From: Methylobacterium sp. C25
GTDB taxonomy: Bacteria > Pseudomonadota > Alphaproteobacteria > Rhizobiales > Beijerinckiaceae
DNA: 64,000 nucleotides
NCBI RefSeq assembly: GCF_021352225.1
Contig: NZ_JAAUVI010000007.1
Coordinates: 1-64,000 of the forward strand
Reading direction: 5' to 3'
Each line of letters starts with the position of its first letter. Position 1 is the stretch's first letter. Below are positions 45,991 to 55,618 of this stretch, in pieces. Made by a program: the position numbers and the translations under genes. The notes under the pieces are model-generated. The model was given only the letters and a program-made list of their open reading frames with translations, did not search any database and was not told where the DNA came from.

Positions 45991-46028
45991 AGCCGTATCC
46001 GATGAAGTCGGATGCGGCTTTTCTTTTG
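45991..46028 (+). terminator. Terminator after mucR
   Basis: AGCCGTATCCGA-TGAAG-TCGGATGCGGCT, a 12-bp stem with one G-U pair, followed by TTTTCTTTT. It lies 50 bp past the mucR stop and just before the convergent porin stop. Confidence 0.9.
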
Positions 46029-46043
46029 GCCGCCGGGCCTGCG

Positions 46044-48170
46044 TCAGAACTCCGCGTGCAGCCTCGTCGCGAAGAAGTCGGCCGGCCCGCGGTCGCGGTT
46101 GTAGCCCGGGTTCTCGACGTGCTGGTAGTCGAAGGACACCGTGACTGATTTCGTCAGGCTCATCGCGTAATAGGCCTCGATGGCCCGTTCGGGCGCGTAG
46201 TTGAGCTGGCCGTCGCCGATCAGCAATCCGAATCCGCCGGCTGCGAAATAGGCTTGGTGGGAAGGCGACAACTGGTTCATCGATGTGCCGAGCCCGACCG
46301 TGTCGGCGGGCCGGCCCCAGGCGGTCCCCTTGAGGGACAGTCCGCCTGAAAATGAGCGGTCGATATCGGTGAAGGACAGGTTCTCGTTGCGGCCATCGCC
46401 GGCGCTGGCCCGGGCGAAGACGCCGAGATCGCTCGTCACGGCCTGTTCGAGGTTCACGTAGAAGCCGGTCTTGCGGCGCGCCGCGCGGGTTGCGGCCGCC
46501 GCATCGTTGACGTCGGCGAAGGCACCAATCTGGGTCAACGTCACCGCCTCGCGATAATTCGCCGTGTTACCGACGTTCGAGAAGATGCCGAGTCTGAGCT
46601 TGCCGGGCTGTTCGAGCCACGGCAGCGTGTGCCGCTCTTCGATTTCTGCCGTGATGCCCTGCCGGTCGAGAACACGGGAATCGAAGACGTCGCTGGAGGG
46701 CTGCTTCGGAACCTGCGTGTAGGCCGCGCGCAGCGCGAACTCGGCCCGGTTGTACTCGACCATCAGGCCTTGCGTGAAACCGGGTAGATTGGCCGGGAAG
46801 TCATAGGCGGCAGATCCCCAGAGCCCCCAATTGAAGAAGTCGACGCGAGGATCGTGCGCATAGGCGTTGTTGTCGAAGTAGTCGCCGAGCGCGAACTTCC
46901 CGACAACCACCGTGACTCGCTCGACGTCCCGCGTGCCGGCGATCGCATTCGGCCCATCCGGCACTTCCTCGGTCTCGCCACCGAGTCCGAAGGTCTGTTT
47001 GATGAAGTAGCGATTCGAGCGAAGCTTCGGGAAGGGCGCTCCCGCTTTCTGCGCCTCGCCGTTGACGAAGCCGGCGACGCCGAGTGTGCGCGAGAGGCCG
47101 AAGCCTTGGCTGAACTCGGGATTGTAATAGAGCTCGGTACCCTCGAAGAGTTTGAAGCCGAGAAAGGCCGTCGCGGTGGTGGTCGCCTGCGCCTGATGCG
47201 GCACGAGGCTCTGATCGCCACCATAGGGCGCGTGGAAGCCGCTGACCGCCTGGTTGATGAAGGTGGTCTGGCCGTGGAACGAGAACCGGCTCGGCTCGCT
47301 CGACTTCTGTTCTTCGCTCTCGGCCGGGAGCTTCAGACCTTCGGGATGCCAGTACAGGCGGACCATCATCTCGTTTGAGATGAAGGCACTGCGCGTGGAG
47401 ACTGGGCCGCCATTGGTGCCGGGGAGGATGCCGAGGTCGAAGCGGCCGCTCTGGCCGAAATCGATGTAGCGGTAGTCGAGGCCCAGCGAGAAATTCGGCG
47501 AGATCGCATACTGAACGCCGGCGCCGAGCGTGAAGCCGAGATAGGACACGTCGTGGCGTGCGGTATTCACGCCGCCCGTGGCGAGGTCCGGATAGGTCGC
47601 GCGCACGCGCCCGTTCGCGCCGGCCAGGCCGAAGCTCGCATAGACGAGATTGCTGTCGAAGGCGTAGCCGAGTCGCACCCGGCCGGTGCCGATCAGGTCG
47701 GTCGTCTCTCGGATCACGCCGAATGGCGGGTCGATCGCTTCATAGCCGAGACCCGGCGCATTGGACGGAGCGGGACGCCTCAGATTCGCGCCGACGAGGT
47801 CGGCTTCAATGCCGTAGACGAAGGCCCCGCTCTGCCAGTTCCAGCCCGTGAAGCCACCACCGAGGGCCGTCGTCGCGTCGCGGCCCAGATTGTTTCTGCC
47901 GGTCGCGTCGCCCGTTTCGAAGGTCCCGATGCGGCGGTTGCCGATCGTCGTCGGGCCGAATTCGTAGTTTCCGAAAGAGGCACCGGCGCTGCCCTGAAGG
48001 CCGAGATAGCCGCCGGACCAGTCGACATGTCCTTGCGCGGTGCCGGCTTGGGCGAGGTCGGCGGCCGATGAGCGCGCCATGGGCGAGCCGACGGCGGCAA
48101 GCAGCAGAGCTGCGCGGGTCAAAACCCGGCTGCTTCCGCTTCGCTGTACCGTGACCTTTCGACCCGCCAC
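46044..48170 (-). CDS. Two-barrel outer-membrane porin (Omp25-like plus OprB-like)
   Basis: About 708 residues. After a signal peptide (ending near SSA-A) comes a small 8-stranded-barrel-like domain (about 45-275: VDWSGGYLGLQGSAGASFGNYEFG ... LGLDYRYIDFGQSG ... MMVRLYWHP). Then follows a carbohydrate-selective OprB-type porin domain (about 290-708), ending in the C-terminal aromatic FATRLHAEF needed for outer-membrane assembly. The combination of both barrels in one chain is unusual in general though found in Methylobacterium-like genomes. GTG 48170 with GGAG upstream is chosen over TTG 48182. A palindrome cluster lies just upstream. Confidence 0.85.
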   Translation of the reverse strand: MAGRKVTVQRSGSSRVLTRAALLLAAVGSPMARSSAADLAQAGTAQGHVDWSGGYLGLQGSAGASFGNYEFGPTTIGNRRIGTFETGDATGRNNLGRDATTALGGGFTGWNWQSGAFVYGIEADLVGANLRRPAPSNAPGLGYEAIDPPFGVIRETTDLIGTGRVRLGYAFDSNLVYASFGLAGANGRVRATYPDLATGGVNTARHDVSYLGFTLGAGVQYAISPNFSLGLDYRYIDFGQSGRFDLGILPGTNGGPVSTRSAFISNEMMVRLYWHPEGLKLPAESEEQKSSEPSRFSFHGQTTFINQAVSGFHAPYGGDQSLVPHQAQATTTATAFLGFKLFEGTELYYNPEFSQGFGLSRTLGVAGFVNGEAQKAGAPFPKLRSNRYFIKQTFGLGGETEEVPDGPNAIAGTRDVERVTVVVGKFALGDYFDNNAYAHDPRVDFFNWGLWGSAAYDFPANLPGFTQGLMVEYNRAEFALRAAYTQVPKQPSSDVFDSRVLDRQGITAEIEERHTLPWLEQPGKLRLGIFSNVGNTANYREAVTLTQIGAFADVNDAAAATRAARRKTGFYVNLEQAVTSDLGVFARASAGDGRNENLSFTDIDRSFSGGLSLKGTAWGRPADTVGLGTSMNQLSPSHQAYFAAGGFGLLIGDGQLNYAPERAIEAYYAMSLTKSVTVSFDYQHVENPGYNRDRGPADFFATRLHAEF

Positions 48171-48201
48171 CGCCCGCTCCAAACCTCAGTCGCCACCGAG
48201 G

Positions 48202-48231
48202 TATAGCAATTGCTATAATTGCTGCAATTGC
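48202..48231. promoter_or_regulatory. Overlapping palindromes upstream of the porin gene
   Basis: TATAGCAATTGCTATA (48202-48217) is a perfect 16-bp palindrome. It is joined to AATTGC-T-GCAATT (48217-48229), and GCAATTGC occurs at 48206-48213 and 48224-48231. The site lies 32-61 bp before the porin start and overlaps possible -10 sequence CTATAC on the minus strand, as expected for an operator. Confidence 0.65.
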
Positions 48232-48450
48232 CCGAGAGACGAGGATCGAGAGCCGTTGCGAAGAAGCTACACCTTGGAAAAGCGAAGCTTGTCAGCCACG
48301 ACCGTGACAGTGATGTGACTGGACCGGCGCGGTCGCTGGAACAAAAATCGGGGGATAGCCCCGATGCCGCAGAATTCTTGCGATCGCCGCGATGGGGAGG
48401 TGTTGTAATCAGATCCCGCCTAGACCCCCATCAGGATAGGCAAAAACTTA

Positions 48451-48484
48451 GGGCGCACCGTCTCCGGTGCGCCCTTCTTCTTTA
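48451..48484. terminator. Bidirectional terminator after the DUF2147 gene
   Basis: GGGCGCACCG-TCTC-CGGTGCGCCC, a perfect 10-bp stem. TTCTTCTTT follows on the plus strand and TAAGTTTTTG on the minus strand. It ends the minus-strand DUF2147 gene and isolates it from the porin gene. Confidence 0.85.
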
Positions 48485-48515
48485 CGTAACTGATGTCAGA
48501 TAACGTGGTCGGCTA

Positions 48516-49049
48516 TCAATCTTCCGGTTCAGCTTCGGGCTGTGGCTTGGCGGCCGGCTTCGCGGCGGCCTTGGCGTCGCCCGGTGTAATGGCGGCCTGC
48601 TGGTTCACGTCCGGCACGCGGTTCCAGGTCTGCGATCCGCACAGGACCTTCAGCAGGCAGCCGGAGATGCTCAGCTCGGACGCGCTCTCGCGCTGCAGGC
48701 TCACCGAGTACATCTTGCCTTCCTCGGCGTTGTAGATCTCGCCGGAGAACTTCGCGTCTTCGGGCTTGAGGTTGTCGAGAAGCGTCAGGCCGATCACCGG
48801 ACGGGAGCGCTTCTTGGGGTCGGGATTCTTGAGGTCGGTGCGGGGACCTCCGGTGGGGCCGGTCGGAGACTTCAGCCAGACCACCTTGCCGCAGATGTTC
48901 GAGGCGCCCGGACCGCAGCGATCGATCTTCACCTTGGCGCGTCCGTCCTCGGTGAGCCAGGTGCCGGACGGGTCCTTCGGCGCGGCCGAAGCCGCGGAGG
49001 CGGCGCCAAGGGCCGCGAGGACGAGGGCGGAGCGAAGGGCGATGCGCAT
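48516..49049 (-). CDS. Exported DUF2147 protein
   Basis: A 177-residue protein with a signal peptide (ending ASA-A) and the DUF2147 pattern: DPSGTWLTEDGRAKVKIDRCG, NICGKVVWLK, GLTLLDNLKP and GEIYNAEEGKMYSVSLQRESASELSISGCLLKVLCGSQTWNRV. Four Cys probably form disulphides in the periplasm. The family's role is unknown. The C-terminal 30 residues are an Ala/Lys/Pro/Glu-rich tail. AAGGAG precedes ATG 49049; the longer frame upstream is not supported. Confidence 0.88.
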   Translation of the reverse strand: MRIALRSALVLAALGAASAASAAPKDPSGTWLTEDGRAKVKIDRCGPGASNICGKVVWLKSPTGPTGGPRTDLKNPDPKKRSRPVIGLTLLDNLKPEDAKFSGEIYNAEEGKMYSVSLQRESASELSISGCLLKVLCGSQTWNRVPDVNQQAAITPGDAKAAAKPAAKPQPEAEPED

Positions 49050-49265
49050 CAGCGGTCTCCTTGGTGTCTGCCTGGCGACGTCCGTGCGGGCGCCGCGTCT
49101 TGACCGGAACAAAGCGTCGCAATGGGGCGATTTTCCGGCACTGTGGCGATTTCGCCATGGCAGCGAGGCCGGCGGGCTCGGTTGAGGGCGCGGACTCCCG
49201 TCGCTATAAGCCTGCCGCGACGGCCGTTTTCGGCCTCACCGACCTCTCTCGAAAAAAGATCGAAC

Positions 49266-49688
<423 letters not shown>

Positions 49689-49826
49689 AGGCGAAGTCTG
49701 ATGCGCCTCGAGGTGGAACCTTGAGGTCGCATTACTGAGACGGTGTGGCCTCGCTGCCCTAGCGGCGCGGGGCCAGCCGGGACGAGAAGGATCGCGTTGA
49801 CGAATCTCTCTCCCGGACAAAAATCG

Positions 49827-50201
49827 ATGCGCCTCGTTTCCTCGCGCGCCAGCAAGCTGCTCATCGCGGCCGGCCTCGCTTCCCTGCTCGCCGCCTGCCA
49901 GAGCGGCCGCACGCAGGTCGCCTCGCTCGAAGGCTACACGCCCGATCCGGCGCTGAAGACCGCGTCCAAGAGCAACCTCAAGGGTCGCGTCAGCCACGCC
50001 TGCATCGTGACGCAGTCCAAGCTCCAAAAGGTTGAAGAGGCCGCTGTCGCGCAGCCCTGTGGCTGCTATGCCGACCAGACGCTGAAGTCGATGGACAGCG
50101 GCGAAATCCAGTCCTACCGCGCAACCGGCTATTTCAACGACAGCGCCAAGGCGAAGGCCCTGAACGCGCTCGACAGCTGCAAGCTGCCGCGTCCGGTCTA
50201 A
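49827..50201 (+). CDS. Small putative lipoprotein
   Basis: A 124-residue protein with a lipobox LLAAC (lipidated C24) after a hydrophobic signal. The mature part contains CIVTQSKLQKVEEAAVAQPCGCYADQTLKSM and ends NALDSCKLPRPV. Several Cys suggest disulphides. I do not recognise a named family. It is 138 bp after ndk on the same strand. The open frame reaches back to 49743, but the signal peptide fixes the start near ATG 49827. Confidence 0.72.
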   Translation: MRLVSSRASKLLIAAGLASLLAACQSGRTQVASLEGYTPDPALKTASKSNLKGRVSHACIVTQSKLQKVEEAAVAQPCGCYADQTLKSMDSGEIQSYRATGYFNDSAKAKALNALDSCKLPRPV

Positions 50202-50214
50202 GGCAAGCGTCCAA

Positions 50215-50240
50215 TCGCCGAAGAGCTACTTCTTCGGCGA
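50215..50240. terminator. Hairpin between lipoprotein gene and convergent purN
   Basis: TCGCCGAAGA-GCTACT-TCTTCGGCGA, a perfect 10-bp stem located between the converging stop codons at 50201 and 50244. The plus strand continues CTTCTAC, so a U-tract is weak. Confidence 0.7.
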
Positions 50241-50243
50241 CTT

Positions 50244-50897
50244 CTACAAAGAATGCAGGGCGCCCTTGGCGCCTTGCGCCGCTGCGAAATCGACGCGCCC
50301 GTTTTTCAGCGGCGCTTGCCCCGATGCGACGAGCGCCAGAGCCTTCGGGTAGAGCTTGTGCTCCTGCACGATCACCCGATCGGCGAGGCTGTCCGGGTCG
50401 TCCCCCGTCAGAACCGGCACGGCGGCTTGGGCGATGATCGGGCCGGCATCCAGCTCCGGCACGACGTAATGCACCGTGCAGCCGTGCAGCCGCACCCCCG
50501 CCTGGAGCGCCTGCTCATGGGTATGCGTGCCGCGAAACAGGGGCAGCAGCGACGGGTGGATATTGACCATCCGCCCTGCCCAGGCCTCGACGAAGCCGGC
50601 GGAAAAAATCCGCATGAAGCCTGCGAGGCAAACGAGTTCAATTCCGGCCTCGCGCAACGCCGCGTCGAGCGCCGCATCGAAGCTTTCGCGGCTCGCGAAA
50701 AGCGTGTGGTCGATGGCCCTCGCCGGAATGCCGGCCTCGGCGGCCCTGGCAAGGCCGCCGGCATCCGGACGGTTCGAGAGCACCAGCGCGATCTCGGCCG
50801 GATAATCGGGGGCTTTCGCGGCCTCGATCACCGACACCATGTTCGAGCCGCGTCCCGAGATCAGGATCGCGACCCGTGTCTTCTTCGGGAGACTCAC
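50244..50897 (-). CDS. purN: Phosphoribosylglycinamide formyltransferase
   Basis: A 217-residue enzyme of purine biosynthesis using 10-formyl-[16 protein letters not shown] is the GAR-binding loop. [44 protein letters not shown] carries the catalytic Asn-His, and [17 protein letters not shown] the Asp. The start is GTG 50897, overlapping the purM stop (GTGA), so the pair is translationally coupled. Confidence 0.96.
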   Translation of the reverse strand: MSLPKKTRVAILISGRGSNMVSVIEAAKAPDYPAEIALVLSNRPDAGGLARAAEAGIPARAIDHTLFASRESFDAALDAALREAGIELVCLAGFMRIFSAGFVEAWAGRMVNIHPSLLPLFRGTHTHEQALQAGVRLHGCTVHYVVPELDAGPIIAQAAVPVLTGDDPDSLADRVIVQEHKLYPKALALVASGQAPLKNGRVDFAAAQGAKGALHSL

Positions 50898-51967
50898 AGC
50901 GCGAGCGTGCCGGTAAAGGTGACGGGTTCGGGCCCGCGCTCGGTGATCCGGCCCAGACGGACGGCCGGCTCTCCGGCCTGAACGAGGGCGCTTTCCACGG
51001 CCTCCACCGCGTCGGCCGCGACCACGACAACCATGCCGATGCCGCAGTTGAAGGTGCGTAGCATCTCGGCCTGCGCGACGCCGCCTTCCTGCGCCAGCCA
51101 GCCGAAGACCGGCGGGGCTGTGATCGCGGAGAGATCGATCTCGATACCGACCCCGTCCGGCAGCACGCGCGGCAGGTTGTCGGGGAAGCCGCCACCGGTG
51201 ATGTGGGCGAGTGCCCGTATGCCGCCGGCATGCTTCATGGCGGAGAGCAGCGCTTTCACGTAGATCCGCGTCGGTGTCAGCAGGGCCTCGCCGAGCGACT
51301 TGCCCGGCTCGAACGGTGCCGGCGCATCCCAGCCGAGACCCGTGCGCTCGACGATGCGGCGGACCAGGGAGAACCCGTTCGAATGGACGCCGGAAGAGGC
51401 GAGGCCGAGCACGACATCGCCCGGCTGGATGCCGGGCCGCGGCAGCAGCGTTCCGCGCTCCGCGGCGCCAACGGCGAAGCCGGCGAGATCGTAATCCTCG
51501 CCGCCATAGAGCCCCGGCATCTCGGCGGTCTCGCCGCCGATCAGCGCGCAGCCGGCCTGCCGGCAGCCCTCGGCGATGCCGCGCACGATGTCGGCACCGA
51601 CACCCGGCACCAGCTTCCCGGTGGCGTAGTAGTCGAGGAAGAACAGTGGCTCGGCACCCTGCACGACGATGTCGTTCACGCACATCGCGACGAGATCGAT
51701 ACCGATCGTGTCGTGCCGCCCGGTCTCGATGGCGATCTTCACCTTGGTGCCGACGCCGTCATTGGCCGCGACCAGGATCGCGTCTTTGAACCCGGCCGCC
51801 TTGAGGTCGAACAGGCCGCCGAAGCCGCCGATCTCAGCATCGGCGCCCGGCCGGCGCGTCGCGCGCACCAGCGGCTTGATCGTCTCGACCAACTCGTTGC
51901 CGGCGTCGATGTCGACACCCGCCTGCGCGTAGGTCAGCCCGTCTTGATCTGCGGCCGTCATCGGCAC
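50894..51967 (-). CDS. purM: Phosphoribosylformylglycinamidine cyclo-ligase (AIR synthetase)
   Basis: A 357-residue enzyme that makes aminoimidazole ribonucleotide. Typical segments: [83 protein letters not shown] and [13 protein letters not shown]. Its stop codon overlaps purN. It is co-directional with the DUF4865 gene upstream (94-bp gap). Confidence 0.97.
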   Translation of the reverse strand: MPMTAADQDGLTYAQAGVDIDAGNELVETIKPLVRATRRPGADAEIGGFGGLFDLKAAGFKDAILVAANDGVGTKVKIAIETGRHDTIGIDLVAMCVNDIVVQGAEPLFFLDYYATGKLVPGVGADIVRGIAEGCRQAGCALIGGETAEMPGLYGGEDYDLAGFAVGAAERGTLLPRPGIQPGDVVLGLASSGVHSNGFSLVRRIVERTGLGWDAPAPFEPGKSLGEALLTPTRIYVKALLSAMKHAGGIRALAHITGGGFPDNLPRVLPDGVGIEIDLSAITAPPVFGWLAQEGGVAQAEMLRTFNCGIGMVVVVAADAVEAVESALVQAGEPAVRLGRITERGPEPVTFTGTLAL

Positions 51968-52061
51968 CCCGTCCTGTTTCGCGCCTCTTTAGCCGATTTT
52001 GCGCCAGTGCCACCCCATCGCCTGCGCAACCGCCGAGATCGCTGTCGACAACGCTCCTCGG

Positions 52062-52655
52062 TCAGTCCTGAAAATCCAGATCCTCCACGCGGGGTGCCGA
52101 TGTGTGAAGGATCTCGAAGCTGCGTGATCCCACCGGCAGGGCGTCTTGCGGTCGATCCCAGAAGTCGAAGCGGACCAGCCGCCAGGTCTCGATGTTGAGC
52201 CCGACCGCGCGGAGGCAGAGGCCCGGTGCTTCGGCGACGGCCGTGCGGGCGTTGCGCGTTTCGTCGGATCTCAGAGCCGCGAGATCGATGCCGCGCTCGA
52301 TTGTGACGTCCTCGCGCACGAGGCTGCGAAACCGGGTCGGATCGCGACCCGCCTGTGAGCGCGCGAGCGCGAAGCCGAGCCACGTCTGGATCGAGGGGCG
52401 GCCGAAACTCCGAGCCACGCCGTCGAACCCGCTGCCGGCCACGAAGTCCCAAAGCGCCTCGGCCTCCGGCCACAGATAGACCGGCGCGTATTGATTGGAA
52501 TCGGCGCCATGCCGGCCCTTTTCACGGGCCAGGAAAGCTTTGAGGCCAAGCCCCGGGAACCGATCGAAGGCATCGGCGGCGCGCGCCACGCGATCGCGGA
52601 TGATCTGCATGTCGTAATCGGCTGGGAGGTCGATGACGTATTGCTTGAGGATCAT
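52062..52655 (-). CDS. DUF4865 family protein
   Basis: A 197-residue protein beginning MILKQYVIDLPADYDMQIIRDRVARAADAFDRFPGLGLKAFLARE, which is the DUF4865 opening. It continues with NQYAPVYLWPEAEALWDFVAG and SFGRPSIQTWLGFA; the later half is less conserved. Members are ferredoxin-like dimeric alpha/beta barrels of unknown function, sometimes linked to antibiotic or redox stress genes. GGGAGATCC precedes ATG 52655. It is divergent from the perM gene. Confidence 0.85.
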   Translation of the reverse strand: MILKQYVIDLPADYDMQIIRDRVARAADAFDRFPGLGLKAFLAREKGRHGADSNQYAPVYLWPEAEALWDFVAGSGFDGVARSFGRPSIQTWLGFALARSQAGRDPTRFRSLVREDVTIERGIDLAALRSDETRNARTAVAEAPGLCLRAVGLNIETWRLVRFDFWDRPQDALPVGSRSFEILHTSAPRVEDLDFQD

Positions 52656-52743
52656 CCCGGATCTCCCGCCTCGGGTCTGCCTTGACCGTATGGGCGACGC
52701 TTCCCAATCTCGTTGCGTCGACGAGTCTAACGCGAGGGGCCGG

Positions 52744-53835
52744 ATGCGAACCAGGGCAATCATCGGTCTGCTGGTTCTCGGGGTGCTCGTCTTCCTGCTG
52801 TACGCCCTGCGCGAAGTGATGCTTCCCTTCGTGGCGGGGCTGGCGCTCGCCTACCTGCTCGATCCACTCGCCGATCGGCTGGAGCGCCTCGGACTCGGCC
52901 GGCTCGCCGCGACGCTCATCATCCTCGCCGGCTTCGTGGTCGGTCTGATCGTGCTCCTGATCATCGTGGTCCCGCTCGCGGCAGGCCAGGTCGCCTCGCT
53001 GGTCAACGCGCTGCCGGGGATGATCTCGAAGCTCCAGGGCATCATCGTCGAGAGAGCCGGCCCGCTAATCGAAAAAGTCGGCGGTCAAGATGTGGTGAAC
53101 GAGTTGCAGAACTCGGTCGGCTCGCTGGTGGGGCAGGGCGGACAGTGGTTTCTCGCATTCCTCGGCTCGATCTGGTCCGGCAGCCAGGCGCTGATCTCGA
53201 TCGCGTCGCTTCTCGTCATCACTCCGGTCGTGGCCTTCTACCTGCTGCACGACTGGGACCGGATGATCGCCGCCCTCGACCGCTGGGTGCCGGCCCGCCA
53301 TCGCGAGACCACGCGCCGGCTCGCCCGCGAGATCGATCAGGCCGTTACCGGCTTCGTGCGCGGGCAATCGCTGGTCTGCCTGATCCTCGGCACCTTCTAC
53401 GCGCTCGGCCTGTTCTGCGTCGGTTTGAACTTCGGTGTGCTGATCGGGCTGATCTCGGGCTTCCTGACCTTCATCCCCTTCGTCGGCAGCCTAACCGGCT
53501 TCCTTCTCTCGGTCGGCGTCGCGCTGGTGCAGTGGTGGCCGACGGGCGACTGGCTGCATATCGGGCTGACGGTCGGCGTCTTCCTGATCGGGCAGTTTCT
53601 CGAAGGCAACGTGATCTCGCCCAAGCTCGTCGGCGATTCCGTCGGCCTACATCCGGTCTGGCTGATGTTCGCTCTGCTCGCCTTCGGCACGCTGTTCGGC
53701 TTCTTAGGGCTGCTGCTCGCGGTGCCGGTCGCGGCTTCGATCGGAGTGATCGTGCGCTTCGGCGTCGAGCGCTATCTGCAGAGCCGGCTCTACCTCGCGG
53801 ATGAGCCGGTTCTCCTAGCTGACGTCGACGACTGA
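52744..53835 (+). CDS. AI-2E/PerM family permease
   Basis: A 363-residue inner-membrane protein of the AI-2E transporter superfamily. Family segments are LGVLVFLLYALREVMLPFVAGLALAYLLDPLADRLERLGLGR, ITPVVAFYLLHDWDRMIAALDRWVPARHRETTRRL, GVLIGLISGFLTFIPFVGSLTG and EGNVISPKLVGDSVGLHPVWLMFALLAFGTLFGFLGLLLAVPVAA. In Hyphomicrobiales this gene commonly stands before hdaA, as here, although the cytochrome-like gene intervenes. Function is uncertain; E. coli PerM and YdgG differ in role. GAGGGGCC precedes ATG 52744. Confidence 0.92.
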   Translation: MRTRAIIGLLVLGVLVFLLYALREVMLPFVAGLALAYLLDPLADRLERLGLGRLAATLIILAGFVVGLIVLLIIVVPLAAGQVASLVNALPGMISKLQGIIVERAGPLIEKVGGQDVVNELQNSVGSLVGQGGQWFLAFLGSIWSGSQALISIASLLVITPVVAFYLLHDWDRMIAALDRWVPARHRETTRRLAREIDQAVTGFVRGQSLVCLILGTFYALGLFCVGLNFGVLIGLISGFLTFIPFVGSLTGFLLSVGVALVQWWPTGDWLHIGLTVGVFLIGQFLEGNVISPKLVGDSVGLHPVWLMFALLAFGTLFGFLGLLLAVPVAASIGVIVRFGVERYLQSRLYLADEPVLLADVDD

Positions 53836-53862
53836 CCCTCCGGCTTCGGAGCGACATATCGG

Positions 53863-55386
53863 TCAGTCCGGATTGGCTGGCAGCGGACCGCCATCCGGCC
53901 CAGGCTTGCCGAAGGTCAGGACGGCGTCGATCGATTTGCGCTGGAGAGTCTGCCAGCGCGCAAGTTGCTTACAGAGAGATGGCACCTCTGGCGGCGCACC
54001 TGCCGCGCAGCGGAGCGACACGAAGTTCTGCAGGCTCATCGAAAGCTGCAGCGACGAGTCGGACGAGTATAGCTGCGTGTCGCTGAAGACGACGCCCGAG
54101 GCGACATTGCCCTGATACATCATCCGAAGGCTCTGCTCGGTCTGCGGCTGCCGTTCGGCATCGAGGCCGAGCACGCTGCCATTGGCGGAGAATTCCGGAA
54201 GGATCGGCACGTTCGGGAAGCCCGCCGTCTGGTGGCACCCCATGCAGGACGCCTTGGCATTGTCGACAGGGCCGGCGAGACGGCCACCATAGCCGAGGTG
54301 GTTGAAGTTCAGCGGCGCGGTGTTGAGATCCTTGAGTGCCTGCGGGTTGATCCACTGCTCGGTCAGTTTCGACTGGTCGCAAGGGCCGTTTGGCCCCTTG
54401 CAGGTCTCGGCGAAGGTGGCCTTCGGCGAATTTCCCCACTGAAGACCCAGCGGCACCATGCGCTTCCAAGGCGTGTCGCCCTGGGCGTTGCCATCGTAGC
54501 CGAAGGTGCCGAGCAGCCAGCCAGTCGTGCTCCTCTCGTCCCGCACCGACACGTCGATCTGGATCATGCGGATCGTGCTGATCTCGCGCTTGAACCGGGA
54601 GAGCGGTCCGGCATTGCGCCAGCGCGGATCGTCGTTGGCGAAGACATGGGCCTTCCATTCCAGCGCGTTCTTGACGCTCGGAAGCTGATCTTCCGTCACC
54701 GTCGAGAACAGCAGCTTGATGATGAAGGCGCCGTCGGGAAAGGTGTTGAGCGCGGTCGGATCGGGGTTCAGCGCTCCCGGCTTGGGGTCGTCGGGGTTGC
54801 AGTAGACCTGCCCGATACCGAAGGCGGCGCGATCGTTGTAATAGGCGCCCGACCAGGTATCGACGAAGTCGCGCTGCAGCGTGCTGAGCGTGTTGCCCGA
54901 CGAATCGAATTCGTGGGTGAAGCCGTGGACGAATTCACGGCCATCCGTGCCGGGCCAGTCGGACGCGACCTCGGTGTTCCAGTCCATCCACGGCATGCCG
55001 TACCATTTCCGGACCTTACTATCCTCGACGTAGAAGTCGACATCGACGTTGCCTTCGAGGCCGTAATCGAGAAGAGCCTGCAGATAGGCTCGCGGATCGA
55101 CCGGTGCCCCATCCTTGAAGTCGATTTTCTGCCAAGGCAGTTTTTCGGCGGGCGGCAGCTGATCTGGAAAATTCTGGCTCAACTTGAAAACGCGACCGCG
55201 GTAGTTCGCCGGTGGATCGCCGCCTCTACCTTCGAGATAGTAGTTCGCGAACTTTCCGCGGACACAATCCTTGCGCGCGAGCGTATTTCGAATGTCGTCG
55301 GACGTGGCGGCTGCACTCGAGATGCCGATAGCGAGCATGGCAAGCACTTGCGCGGCCAAGAGAAATCTGGTTTTCGAACGTTTCAT
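53863..55386 (-). CDS. Large periplasmic monoheme c-type protein of unknown function
   Basis: A 507-residue protein with a signal peptide (ending near SAA-A). Only one heme motif, CMGCHQTAG, is visible near residue 400. Other notable stretches are WYGMPWMDWNTEVASDWPGTDGREFVHGFTHE and AYYNDRAAFGIGQVYCN near residues 130-200. It has five further Cys outside the heme motif. The size with only one CXXCH is unlike ordinary small cytochromes. The long N-terminal part may be a separate enzymatic or substrate-binding domain. I do not recognise the family. It sits between perM and hdaA, on the opposite strand, breaking an otherwise conserved block, so it may have been inserted. Confidence 0.75.
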   Translation of the reverse strand: MKRSKTRFLLAAQVLAMLAIGISSAAATSDDIRNTLARKDCVRGKFANYYLEGRGGDPPANYRGRVFKLSQNFPDQLPPAEKLPWQKIDFKDGAPVDPRAYLQALLDYGLEGNVDVDFYVEDSKVRKWYGMPWMDWNTEVASDWPGTDGREFVHGFTHEFDSSGNTLSTLQRDFVDTWSGAYYNDRAAFGIGQVYCNPDDPKPGALNPDPTALNTFPDGAFIIKLLFSTVTEDQLPSVKNALEWKAHVFANDDPRWRNAGPLSRFKREISTIRMIQIDVSVRDERSTTGWLLGTFGYDGNAQGDTPWKRMVPLGLQWGNSPKATFAETCKGPNGPCDQSKLTEQWINPQALKDLNTAPLNFNHLGYGGRLAGPVDNAKASCMGCHQTAGFPNVPILPEFSANGSVLGLDAERQPQTEQSLRMMYQGNVASGVVFSDTQLYSSDSSLQLSMSLQNFVSLRCAAGAPPEVPSLCKQLARWQTLQRKSIDAVLTFGKPGPDGGPLPANPD

Positions 55387-55618
55387 GTCGTTCCCCTGAC
55401 CATTGGGGTCGACCTAAAATCGCCACGCTTAAGACTTGGATATTCTGTAGACGCAGTTCGGTTATATTTCTACGAATTCTGTTTTCGCGAATGGCGTGCA
55501 GTCAAATGCGCAATTGGTAAATGCAGGCGTTCCGGCTGTCTCGCGAGCGGATCGTTCGGCCCGGTTTGTCGTGGCCGCGCTTGCGCAAATCGCGAGCGAT
55601 CCGGTGTATATCCCGCCC

